Part shown: piece by piece, positions 35,166 through 42,641 of the stretch
How positions within the stretch are numbered: position 1 is the first letter of the stretch
Layout: the number at the start of each line of letters is the position of its first letter
Source: Rhodothermales bacterium
GTDB lineage: Bacteria > Bacteroidota > Rhodothermia > Rhodothermales > JANQRZ01
Assembly: GCA_039944855.1 (NCBI GenBank)
Contig: JBDUXZ010000031.1
Span: 1-64,000 of the forward strand
DNA: 64,000 bases
Direction: 5' to 3'
Position numbers and translations under genes: made by a program
The notes under the pieces: generated by a model
What the model was told of the DNA's origin: nothing
The model's database searches: none
What the model saw: only the letters and a program-made list of their open reading frames with translations

Positions 35166-36827
35166 ATGATCGTCAACCTCCGCTCCGTCGCCGGCACGCT
35201 CGGGGCGCTCCTCGTGGCGCTCGGCGTGGCGCTCCTCTTCCCGATGGGCGTCGGGCTGTGGTACGGCGAGGCCTCGTGGTGGAGCTTCGGGGTGACGGCG
35301 GTGGGGTCGCTCGCGGTGGGCGGCTGGGCGTTCGTCGCGCTCCGGCCGAAGGAGGAGGAGGACCTCCGCGTCCGCGAAGGCTTCGTCATCGTCGCCTTCG
35401 CGTGGCTGCTGCTCTCGCTCGTCGGCGCCCTCCCGTTCGTGCTCGGCGGCGTGCTCGACTCGTTCACTGACGCGTTCTTCGAGACGATGAGTGGGTTCAC
35501 GACGACGGGCGCGACGATCCTCGGCGGGGCCGACACGCCGGCGATCGAGGCGATCCCCAACGGGTTCCTATTCTGGCGGAGCCTCACGCACTGGCTCGGC
35601 GGCATGGGCATCATCGTGCTCACGCTCGCCATCCTCCCCATCCTCGGGATCGGGGGGATGCAGCTCTTCAAGGCCGAGGTCCCCGGCCCGAGCGCCGACA
35701 AGTTGACGCCGCGCGTCCGCGAGACGGCCAAGCGCCTGTGGGCGATCTACGTCGGCATCACGTTCGTGCAGGTCCTGTTCCTGCTCCCGGCGATGAGCCT
35801 CTTCGACGCCGTCAACCACGCCTTCGCCACGATGGCCACGGGCGGGTTCTCGACAGAGAACGGCTCCGTCGGGCAGTACGGCTCGGCCTACATCGACTGG
35901 GTGATCACGGTCTTCATGTTCCTCGCTGGGATGAACTTCGCGCTCCACTACGCCATGCTCCACGGCAACTGGAGCGCGCCCTGGAAGAGCGAGGAGTTCC
36001 GCGTCTATACCTGGGTGATCATCGTCGCCACGGTGCTCATCACCGTCGTGCTCTGGGAGCCGGCGCAGTCGTTCGTCCCCCCGCCGGTCACGCTCGACGG
36101 CGAGGTCGTGGTGGGGGAGGGGCTGCAGCAGGAGGCCGACGGCGTCGCGTCGGACGAGGCGACGACGGAGCCGGAGAACCGGGCGGGCGCCGAGGAGATG
36201 GGTGGCGGCGCCGAACTGGGCGAGTCCGACGAGTCCGCGACGGGCCGCACCGTCGTCCGCTATGGGGGATTCTGGGACTCCCTCCGCTACGCCGCCTTCC
36301 AGGCCACCTCGATTGTCACGACGACGGGCTTCGGCACGGCCGACTACGAGCTGTGGCCGCCGCTCGCGTTCGGGGTCATTTTCTCGCTGTTCTTCGTGGG
36401 CGGGATGGCCGGCTCGACGGGGGGCGGGGTGAAGGTGATCCGCGTGCTCCTCATCCTAAAGAACTCGTTCCGGGACGTGCAGCAGCTCCTCCACCCGCAG
36501 GCCGTCCTCCCCATCCGGCTCGACCACCGCGTCGTGCCCGAGGGCATCATGCGCAACGTGCTCTCGTTTATCGTCCTCTACATCGGGCTCATCGGCGCGG
36601 GCACGCTCGTGATGGGCTTCCTCGGGCTCGACCTCCTCAGCGCGTTCAGCGCTACGTTCTCGTGCGTCGGGAACGTCGGGCCGGCGTTCGGCTCGTTCGG
36701 CCCGACGGAGAACTACACGCACGTGCCGGCCGTCGGGAAGTGGGTGCTCGCCCTCCTGATGATGGCGGGGCGGCTCGAGATCTTCACCGTGCTCGTCCTC
36801 TTCGCCCCCGGCTTCTGGCGGCGCTGA
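35166..36827 (+). CDS. trkH: Trk potassium channel subunit TrkH
   Basis: The 553-residue inner-membrane protein forms the potassium-translocating pore with TrkA. Selectivity-filter-like loops are visible, for example ETMSGFTTTGATIL, MATGGFSTENGS, TSIVTTTGFGTADYE and SCVGNVGPAFGSFG, four P-loop repeats as expected. Between the second and third repeats (about residues 299-360) there is an acidic low-complexity insert rich in Glu, Asp, Gly and Ala (EQADGVASDEATTEPENRAG-like) that is not part of the standard TrkH fold. It is the last gene of the run; a palindrome follows the stop. Confidence 0.92.
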   Translation: MIVNLRSVAGTLGALLVALGVALLFPMGVGLWYGEASWWSFGVTAVGSLAVGGWAFVALRPKEEEDLRVREGFVIVAFAWLLLSLVGALPFVLGGVLDSFTDAFFETMSGFTTTGATILGGADTPAIEAIPNGFLFWRSLTHWLGGMGIIVLTLAILPILGIGGMQLFKAEVPGPSADKLTPRVRETAKRLWAIYVGITFVQVLFLLPAMSLFDAVNHAFATMATGGFSTENGSVGQYGSAYIDWVITVFMFLAGMNFALHYAMLHGNWSAPWKSEEFRVYTWVIIVATVLITVVLWEPAQSFVPPPVTLDGEVVVGEGLQQEADGVASDEATTEPENRAGAEEMGGGAELGESDESATGRTVVRYGGFWDSLRYAAFQATSIVTTTGFGTADYELWPPLAFGVIFSLFFVGGMAGSTGGGVKVIRVLLILKNSFRDVQQLLHPQAVLPIRLDHRVVPEGIMRNVLSFIVLYIGLIGAGTLVMGFLGLDLLSAFSATFSCVGNVGPAFGSFGPTENYTHVPAVGKWVLALLMMAGRLEIFTVLVLFAPGFWRR

Positions 36828-36835
36828 TGGCGGGT

Positions 36836-36857
36836 GAGACGCAGCATGCTGCGTCTC
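36836..36857. repeat. 22-base palindrome GAGACGCAGCA/TGCTGCGTCTC
   Basis: A perfect palindrome between the convergent trkH and nuclease-like genes, followed by TAC. Its central 18 bases are identical to the element at 16615-16632. It may act as a bidirectional terminator. Confidence 0.65.
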
Positions 36858-36875
36858 TACGGCGAGAGCAGGCGA

Positions 36876-37385
36876 CTACGATCTGTCACCGTCGATCCGC
36901 ACACGCTCCACGTCGTCGAACGAAACCGTGATCGTGCCGTCCTCGGCGATGAAGCGCTCGGCGCTGTCGGGCGGGAGGCGGAGGAGGTCGAACGGGGCGC
37001 GGCGCGGCCGGCCGTCGAGCGCCTCGCGGACAATCGCCTCGAACGGCGCGAGCGGCACGGCCCACTTCGCAATCGCGAAGTGCGTGTCGGGGTAGCGGCG
37101 GAGGAGCGAGGCGGTCTTGGCCTCGCTAACCTTCCCGGCCTCGCCCCAGAACACGGGCTCGCCGCGCAGGTCGAGCCCGACGACATCGGGCTTGTACCGA
37201 TCGCCGATGGGAATTTCGACGGTGAGGCCGGGATACGCCGGGAGGTAGAGCGCCCAGAGGAACGCCTTCATCAGCACGTGCTCGATCCCCTCCTGCCGCT
37301 TCTTGACGAAGACGACTTTCTGCGGCCCGCCCGGCGCGGGGGCGCGGAGGGTGAGCTTGCGTCGGAGGAGGAGGTCGGTGGGCAT
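36876..37385 (-). CDS. PD-(D/E)XK-superfamily-like protein (YaeQ-like), uncertain
   Basis: The 169-residue protein has no signal or membrane segment. E35, D67 (KPDVV), E82 and K85 (WGEAGK) in a strand-rich centre, followed by SEAKTASLLRRYPDTHFAIAKW, recall the split nuclease-fold arrangement of YaeQ, in which the lysine position is shifted. The spacing E-x-x-K differs from the usual E-x-K, so activity is uncertain. It is convergent with trkH and lies 42 bases before the acetyltransferase stop codon region, in the same direction as that gene's neighbour. The family is not firmly recognised. Confidence 0.5.
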   Translation of the reverse strand: MPTDLLLRRKLTLRAPAPGGPQKVVFVKKRQEGIEHVLMKAFLWALYLPAYPGLTVEIPIGDRYKPDVVGLDLRGEPVFWGEAGKVSEAKTASLLRRYPDTHFAIAKWAVPLAPFEAIVREALDGRPRRAPFDLLRLPPDSAERFIAEDGTITVSFDDVERVRIDGDRS

Positions 37386-37427
37386 CGGGAGGGGGGACGG
37401 GGCGCCCTCCCTACCGCCGAGCCCGGC

Positions 37428-37994
37428 TCAGAGTTCGCGCACGATGCGGCACGGGTTGCCCGAAGCGAAGACGCCCGCCGGGATGTCCTTGAGGACCACG
37501 CTGCCCGAGCCGATCGTCGTGCCCGCGCCGATCGTGACGCCGGGATTGAGGATGCTCCCACCGCCGATCCACACGTCGTCGCCGATGGTGATGGGGGCGG
37601 CCTGCTCGAGCCCTTCGGCACGCTGCGCCGGGTCGAGCGGGCGGGCGACGGCGTAGACGTGGACGCCCGGTCCGAAGCGCACGCGGTCGCCGATCGTGAT
37701 CTTGCCCACGTCCACGAGCACGCAGTTCGGGCCCGTCGTGAAGTCGTCGCCGGCGAAGACGTGCTGGCCGTACTCGCAGTAGAGCGGGGCGTCCACGTCG
37801 GGCCGCTCGCCGAGGCCGCCGAAGAGGCTGGCGAGGAGGCGGGTCCGGGAGAGGGTCTGGTCGTCCGGCGCGTCGTTGTACTCGCGCACGAGGCGGCGGG
37901 CCTTGTTGCGGAGGATGATCAGGCCGGTGTCGGTGCCTCGGTGGGGGAGGCCGCCGCGCAGCCTGTCGAGGGCGGAGGGAGCGGTGGTTTCCAT
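37428..37994 (-). CDS. Maa/LacA-like hexapeptide acetyltransferase with catalytic His replaced
   Basis: The 188-residue protein has the maltose/galactoside O-acetyltransferase plan: an N-terminal helical segment, PLYCEYGQHVFAGDDFTTGPNCVLVDVG, hexapeptide coils and the end ASGNPCRIVREL. In these enzymes the motif is Y-x-A-x-H-P-L-D-x-x-x-R with an essential histidine; here the encoded sequence is YAVARPLDPAQR, arginine (CGC) at that position. The protein may be inactive, have a different acceptor, or use another base. I chose the ATG at 37992-37994; it is divergent from the secreted-protein gene at 38060 across a 65-base gap. Confidence 0.8.
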   Translation of the reverse strand: METTAPSALDRLRGGLPHRGTDTGLIILRNKARRLVREYNDAPDDQTLSRTRLLASLFGGLGERPDVDAPLYCEYGQHVFAGDDFTTGPNCVLVDVGKITIGDRVRFGPGVHVYAVARPLDPAQRAEGLEQAAPITIGDDVWIGGGSILNPGVTIGAGTTIGSGSVVLKDIPAGVFASGNPCRIVREL

Positions 37995-38059
37995 AATTGG
38001 GCTTGGGCGACTACCTTTAGGTATGGTGGGCGTCCGCGAGTATCGGTCAACCGTAGCGC

Positions 38060-38998
38060 ATGATGAAAACACTCTGTTTATGTCTCGCCTTCAGCGCCCT
38101 TTGCGGCGTCTATTCGAGCGCGCCCGCACTCGCGCAGACGGCCGACACCACGAGCGCCTGGCGCTACCTCGCGTTAGACGTTGGCAACGTCTGGGAGTAC
38201 GAGCGGTGGGCGGACGTATGCGCACCGGAGCCGCCCTTCTGCGAGCCTGAGCCTGACGGCTTTACCAGGATCCGCGTTCTCGGCGACACGACGCTTGACG
38301 GCACGGCGTATTGGATTATCCGCGAGGCGCGCATCCGGCAATCGGGCACGCTGGCTTGGACGCAAGACGCGCTGGTCCGCTACGACTCCACCGAAGCCAG
38401 AGCCTACGAGTACCGACTCGACGGAGAGCTATGGGACTACTGGCCCGGTGGATTGTACTGCCCCCTCGACCTCCCATTCGAATGGGAGGAAGGGTGCCAG
38501 GATTATGGATACGCGGAGAGCTATGAGCAGGTGGTGTTCGGAGAACCCGCGCTCGTAAAGCATTTCGTCACTCAATTGGGCACCTACGCCTTCGTCGCCG
38601 ACCTCGGCCTCGTGAGCTCAAGCGGTGGCGACTTCGTCACAGCGGGAATGGACCTCACATTCGCCCGCATCGGCGGGGTGGAATACGGCTCGGAGCAGTT
38701 CCCCGTCGCCGCCGAGCCCGCGCCATCGGAGTCGGCCCTCACGCTCGCCGTCTACCCTAATCCGGTGCGCGGCGACGCCACCGTCCGCTTCGCCCTCGAC
38801 GCCCCGCAGCGGGTGACGCTCGCGGTCTTCGACGTGCTCGGCCGCCGTGTGCTCACCACCGACCTCGGGCCGCAGCCTGCTGGCGAAGTGATGCACCGGC
38901 TCGACGCGGCGCGGCTTCCGGCCGGGCTCTACGTCGTCCGCCTCACCGGCGACGCCGGGGCCTCCGCGACGGCACGTATCGTCCTCCACTCACCCTGA
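38060..38998 (+). CDS. Secreted protein with type IX secretion sorting domain, paralogue 1
   Basis: The 312-residue precursor has a signal peptide (to SAPALAQ), a central domain beginning TADTTSAWRYLALDVGNVWEYE, and a C-terminal type IX (Por) sorting domain of about 75 residues: VYPNPVRGDATVRFAL, VFDVLGRRVLTTDLG, LPAGLYVVRLTGD. The sorting domain means export through the Por machinery of Bacteroidota-type cells. The central domain has no family I recognise. The gene is paralogous to the next one; the two share near-identical ends. Confidence 0.8.
   Translation: MMKTLCLCLAFSALCGVYSSAPALAQTADTTSAWRYLALDVGNVWEYERWADVCAPEPPFCEPEPDGFTRIRVLGDTTLDGTAYWIIREARIRQSGTLAWTQDALVRYDSTEARAYEYRLDGELWDYWPGGLYCPLDLPFEWEEGCQDYGYAESYEQVVFGEPALVKHFVTQLGTYAFVADLGLVSSSGGDFVTAGMDLTFARIGGVEYGSEQFPVAAEPAPSESALTLAVYPNPVRGDATVRFALDAPQRVTLAVFDVLGRRVLTTDLGPQPAGEVMHRLDAARLPAGLYVVRLTGDAGASATARIVLHSP
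38735..38962 (+). repeat. Direct repeat, copy 1 (sorting-domain coding)
   Basis: About 220 bases encoding the sorting domain recur at 39699-39926 with about eight differences, far more similar than the middle parts of the two genes. Confidence 0.8.
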
Positions 38999-39009
38999 CC
39001 AACGACGTC

Positions 39010-39957
39010 ATGCGAACCGCTACGATAGTCCTCTGGCTTTCGATCACGGCGCCTGCCCTCGCGCAAACGGCCGACACCACGAGCGCCTGGCGCTACTTCC
39101 CCCTCGATATCGGCAACGTGTGGGAGTATGGCTATAATGGAAGTACATGCTCACCTCACGGCATTTGTCACCCAGTCCTGCGTGAGTTCAGCCGATGGAC
39201 GGTGGAACGAGATTCTACGATTGGCGACCTGACGTACAAGGTGCTGCGCCAAGACGGCTATTCTCTCGAGCGCCAATACATAGGCACCGAGCGGGCTCTC
39301 GTACGTTTCGATACGCTCTCAGCCGTGGGGGTCAAGCGTAACGCTTCGGGAGGCGAGGAAGTCTGGCCAGGATCGCTTCCTTGTCGGCTTGACGCCCCTC
39401 TCGGGGATGAGGTAGCGTGCGGTGACGACGTGGTAGCATCTACGCGTTTTTTAGATTTCTCGCTGCAGGTCGCGATTGATGGAGAGCCCGCTGAAAGAGC
39501 TATAAAGTCATTTGACCGAGTTCCCCTAGTTTCAACGCCCCATATGTACATGTGGCAGGTGCCGGATGTGGGGCTTAGGTCAGGTAGCACTTTCGAGGAG
39601 TGGGACTGGATCATACTGGAGTATGCCCGCGTCGGCGCTCTGGAGTTTGGCACCGAGCGGTTTCCCGTCGCCGCCGAGCCTACGGCACCGGAGGAAAGCG
39701 CCCTCACCCTCGCCGTCTACCCTAATCCGGTGCGCGGCGACGCCACCGTCCGCTTCGCGCTCGATGTCCCGCAGCGCGTGACGCTCGCGGTCTTCGACGT
39801 GCTCGGCCGCCGTGTGCTCACCACCGACCTCGGGCCGCAGCCTGCTGGCGAAGCGATGCACCGGCTCGACGTGGCGCGGCTTCCGGCCGGGCTCTACGTC
39901 GTCCGCCTCACCGGCGACGCCGGGACCTCCGGGACGGCGCGCATCGTGCGGCACTGA
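39010..39957 (+). CDS. Secreted protein with type IX secretion sorting domain, paralogue 2
   Basis: The 315-residue precursor starts 12 bases after paralogue 1 ends. The signal peptide ends ITAPALAQ, followed by TADTTSAWRYFPLDIGNVWEYG, where a 30-base stretch is identical to paralogue 1. The central part (about 130-600 bases into the gene) diverges and is lower in GC, with A/T-rich stretches such as TTTTTTAGATTTC. The C-terminal sorting domain is again almost identical. The pattern looks like conserved ends with a replaced middle. Substrate or role unknown. Confidence 0.8.
   Translation: MRTATIVLWLSITAPALAQTADTTSAWRYFPLDIGNVWEYGYNGSTCSPHGICHPVLREFSRWTVERDSTIGDLTYKVLRQDGYSLERQYIGTERALVRFDTLSAVGVKRNASGGEEVWPGSLPCRLDAPLGDEVACGDDVVASTRFLDFSLQVAIDGEPAERAIKSFDRVPLVSTPHMYMWQVPDVGLRSGSTFEEWDWIILEYARVGALEFGTERFPVAAEPTAPEESALTLAVYPNPVRGDATVRFALDVPQRVTLAVFDVLGRRVLTTDLGPQPAGEAMHRLDVARLPAGLYVVRLTGDAGTSGTARIVRH
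39699..39926 (+). repeat. Direct repeat, copy 2 (sorting-domain coding)
   Basis: Second copy of the near-identical sorting-domain coding segment; see the entry for the first copy. Confidence 0.8.
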
Positions 39958-39978
39958 ACCGGTCCGCCCGAAACGAAC

Positions 39979-40006
39979 GTAGGGGCGACCGGCCGGTCGC
40001 CCCTAC
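39979..40006. repeat. 28-base perfect palindrome GTAGGGGCGACCGG
   Basis: GTAGGGGCGACCGG is followed directly by its reverse complement. It lies between the second secreted-protein gene and the convergent mdh, and may act as a bidirectional terminator or be a dispersed intergenic palindrome. A degenerate relative occurs at 49246-49267. Confidence 0.7.
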
Positions 40007-40029
40007 GGAACGGTGCGCTGAGAAACGGA

Positions 40030-40965
40030 TCAGGCGTTGGCCTCGATCCGCTCCAGGTTGTCCATGTTCGCGCGGACGTGCCCGGCGGACTCGTCCATCA
40101 GCTTCTGCTCGTCGGCGTCGAGTTCGATCTCGATGATCTCCTTGATGCCTTCGCGGCCGAGCTTGACGGGGGCGCCGATGAAGATGCCGTCGCAGCCGTA
40201 CTGCCCGGTCATCCACGCCGCGGCGGGGAGCACGCGGTTGGAGTCCTTGATGATGGCCTCGACCATCTCGGCCGCGGCGGCGCCCGGCGCGTACCACGCC
40301 GACGTGCCCATGAGCCCGACGATCTCGCCGCCGCCGCCCTTCGTCCGCTCGACGATCTCGTTGATGCGGCTCTCGGGGAGGAGGTCGGTGACGGGGGTGC
40401 CGGCAACCGTCGTGTAGCGCGGGAGCGGGACCATCGTGTCGCCGTGGCCGCCGAGCAACATCGCCTGAATGTCCTTCACCGACACGTTGAGCTCGGTGGC
40501 GAGGAAGGCGCGGTAGCGAGCCGTGTCGAGCACGCCGGCCATGCCCATCACGCGGTGGCTCGGGAAGCCGCTCGTCATGTAGGCGACGTACGTCATCACG
40601 TCGAGCGGGTTCGAGACGACGATGATGATGGCATTCGGGCTGCCCTTGGCGAACTCCTCGGTGACGCTGCGGACGATGCTCGCGTTCTTGGCGAGGAGGT
40701 CGTCGCGGCTCATCCCCGGCTTGCGCGGGAGGCCGGCCGTGATGACGCAGATGTCCGAGCCCTCGGTCATGGCGTAATCGCTGCCGCCGGTGAGCTTCGT
40801 GTCGAAGAGGTGGATGGGGGCCGACTCCCAGAGGTCGAGGGCCTTGCCCTTGGCGACCCCTTCCTGGATATCGACGAGGACGACCTCGTTTGCCATGTCT
40901 TTGCGGGCGACGCACTCTGCGACGGTCGCGCCCACGTTGCCGGCGCCGACGACGGTGACTTTCAT
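40030..40965 (-). CDS. mdh: Malate dehydrogenase (LDH-like type)
   Basis: The enzyme interconverts malate and oxaloacetate with NAD in the citric acid cycle. The 311-residue protein has [11 protein letters not shown] (7-17), a substrate loop [11 protein letters not shown] with two conserved arginines, SNPLDVMTY, the arginine in DTARYRAF and the catalytic histidine in [11 protein letters not shown]. These mark the LDH-like malate dehydrogenase of Bacteroidota and Chlorobi. On the minus strand a TATCTTC box lies about 76 bases upstream of the ATG. It is monocistronic: the neighbours face other ways. Confidence 0.95.
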   Translation of the reverse strand: MKVTVVGAGNVGATVAECVARKDMANEVVLVDIQEGVAKGKALDLWESAPIHLFDTKLTGGSDYAMTEGSDICVITAGLPRKPGMSRDDLLAKNASIVRSVTEEFAKGSPNAIIIVVSNPLDVMTYVAYMTSGFPSHRVMGMAGVLDTARYRAFLATELNVSVKDIQAMLLGGHGDTMVPLPRYTTVAGTPVTDLLPESRINEIVERTKGGGGEIVGLMGTSAWYAPGAAAAEMVEAIIKDSNRVLPAAAWMTGQYGCDGIFIGAPVKLGREGIKEIIEIELDADEQKLMDESAGHVRANMDNLERIEANA

Positions 40966-41204
40966 TGGATTGGGGCTTGGGTGACGGATGCGGAAAGGAG
41001 GGGGGCCGGGAGAAGAAAAGCGGGCCGGCCGAGTGATAATGAAGATAGACCGGGCCTGCCGATGCCGCGGGTGCGACGCGGAAACTCTGCGTGAATACGC
41101 CGCTGCGCGTCCCGTTCGCCCTTTCGCAGACGCGCGGAGGCAACGGCCGCGTTATACGGGCGCCGCCCGACGGACGTAGATTCCACCCCCTCTTTGCCAC
41201 GCCG

Positions 41205-42545
41205 ATGCCCCGTCTCCTCCTCGCCCTCTGCGCGCTCCTCCTCTTCGCCGCCCCGACGCGGGCGCAGGACGACGACCGCCCCCGCAACGTCATCGTGATG
41301 ATCGCCGACGGCTTCGGCCCGGCCTCGGCCACGCTCGCGCGTGAGTTCTCCGGCGCCCCGCTCGCGTTCGACGAGATCCTGCGCGGCGTCGTCCGCACGG
41401 CCTCGTCGTCGAGCCGTGTCACGGACTCGGCGGCGAGCGCCACGTCGTACGCCAGCGGCGTCAAGACGTACAACGGCGCCATCGGCGTCGACTCGCTTCA
41501 GCGGCCCGTCGGGACCGTGCTCGAAGCGGCCGAGGCGCGGGGCATGGCGACGGGGCTCGTCGCGACGAGCCGGATCACGCACGCCACGCCGGCGGCGTTC
41601 GCGGCTCACGTCCCGTACCGCGGCGCCGAGGACGAGATCGCCGCGCAGATGGTGGCGCAAGGCGTCGACGTGATCCTCGGCGGCGGCCGGCGGCACTTCG
41701 TCCCGGGCGACGCGGCCGGCGTGCGCACCGACGGGCGCGACCTCCTCGCCGAGGCGCGGGCGCAGGGCGTCGCCGTCGTCGAGGACCGCGCCGGGTTCGA
41801 GGGTGTGACCGAGACGCCCGTGCTCGGCCTCTTCGCCGCCGACCACCTGGACTACGAGATCGACCGCACGGACCAGCCGAGCCTCGCTGAGATGACACGG
41901 ACCGCGCTCGCCCTCCTCGACGGCGACGAGGACGGGTTCTTTCTCCTCGTCGAGGGCAGCCGGATCGACCACGCCGCGCACGCGAACGACCCCGTCGGCC
42001 ACGTCCACGACATCCTCGCCTACGACGCTGCCGTCCGCGTCGCGCTCGACTTCGCCCGCGCCGACGGCCGCACGCTCGTCCTCTCCACGGCCGATCACGA
42101 GACGGGTGGGATGACGCTCGGCCGCGACGGGGTGTACGCATGGGACCCGGCCGTGCTCGCCCGCGTCCGCGCGAGCGCCGACCGGATGGCAGCGCTCATC
42201 GGCGAGGGGCAGCTCGCTGCCGATGTGCTCCGGGACTTCGCCGCCGTGGACAGCCTCTCGGCGGAGGAGCGCACCGCCATCGAGCGGAGCGGCCCCGGCC
42301 CGTTCACCGTCGCCCGCGACCGCGCGATCGGCGAAGCCGTGAGCCGCCGCGCCCACGTCGGCTGGACGACGGGCGGCCACACCGGCATCGACGTCGGGCT
42401 CTACGCCTTCGGGCCGGGCGCGGCGGCGTTCCACGGCGCGATGGAGATCGACGCCGTCGGCCGCGCCCTCGCCGACGTGCTCGGGTTCGACCTCGCGCCT
42501 ATCACGGAGCGGCTCCGCACGGCCGGGGCAGCGGGGAGCCGATAG
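41205..42545 (+). CDS. phoA: Secreted alkaline phosphatase
   Basis: The 446-residue precursor has a signal peptide (MPRLLLALCALLLFAAPTRAQ) and then the alkaline phosphatase core: IVMIADGFGP with the first metal aspartate, the nucleophile serine in RVTDSAASATSYASGVKT, HATPAAFAAHVPYR, DGFFLLVEGSRIDHAAHAND, STADHETGGM and WTTGGHTG. All metal-binding blocks are present. I chose the ATG at 41205 for the signal peptide. It likely releases phosphate in the periplasm. A TAGATTC box lies 22 bases upstream. It faces away from mdh. Confidence 0.93.
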   Translation: MPRLLLALCALLLFAAPTRAQDDDRPRNVIVMIADGFGPASATLAREFSGAPLAFDEILRGVVRTASSSSRVTDSAASATSYASGVKTYNGAIGVDSLQRPVGTVLEAAEARGMATGLVATSRITHATPAAFAAHVPYRGAEDEIAAQMVAQGVDVILGGGRRHFVPGDAAGVRTDGRDLLAEARAQGVAVVEDRAGFEGVTETPVLGLFAADHLDYEIDRTDQPSLAEMTRTALALLDGDEDGFFLLVEGSRIDHAAHANDPVGHVHDILAYDAAVRVALDFARADGRTLVLSTADHETGGMTLGRDGVYAWDPAVLARVRASADRMAALIGEGQLAADVLRDFAAVDSLSAEERTAIERSGPGPFTVARDRAIGEAVSRRAHVGWTTGGHTGIDVGLYAFGPGAAAFHGAMEIDAVGRALADVLGFDLAPITERLRTAGAAGSR

Positions 42546-42641
42546 CTCGGCGGTGTCACGAGGGTTGACAGCGGGCGGCTGTAGTTTCAGGGTCGCGCCG
42601 TTCGTTCGCTGCGTTCCTCCCACGGCCCCACTCCCACGCGC

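Noticed and set aside
39990-40029. Riboswitch or attenuator in the palindrome before mdh
   Set aside because: It lies downstream of the mdh stop codon, not in its leader, so a terminator or dispersed palindrome is the better reading.
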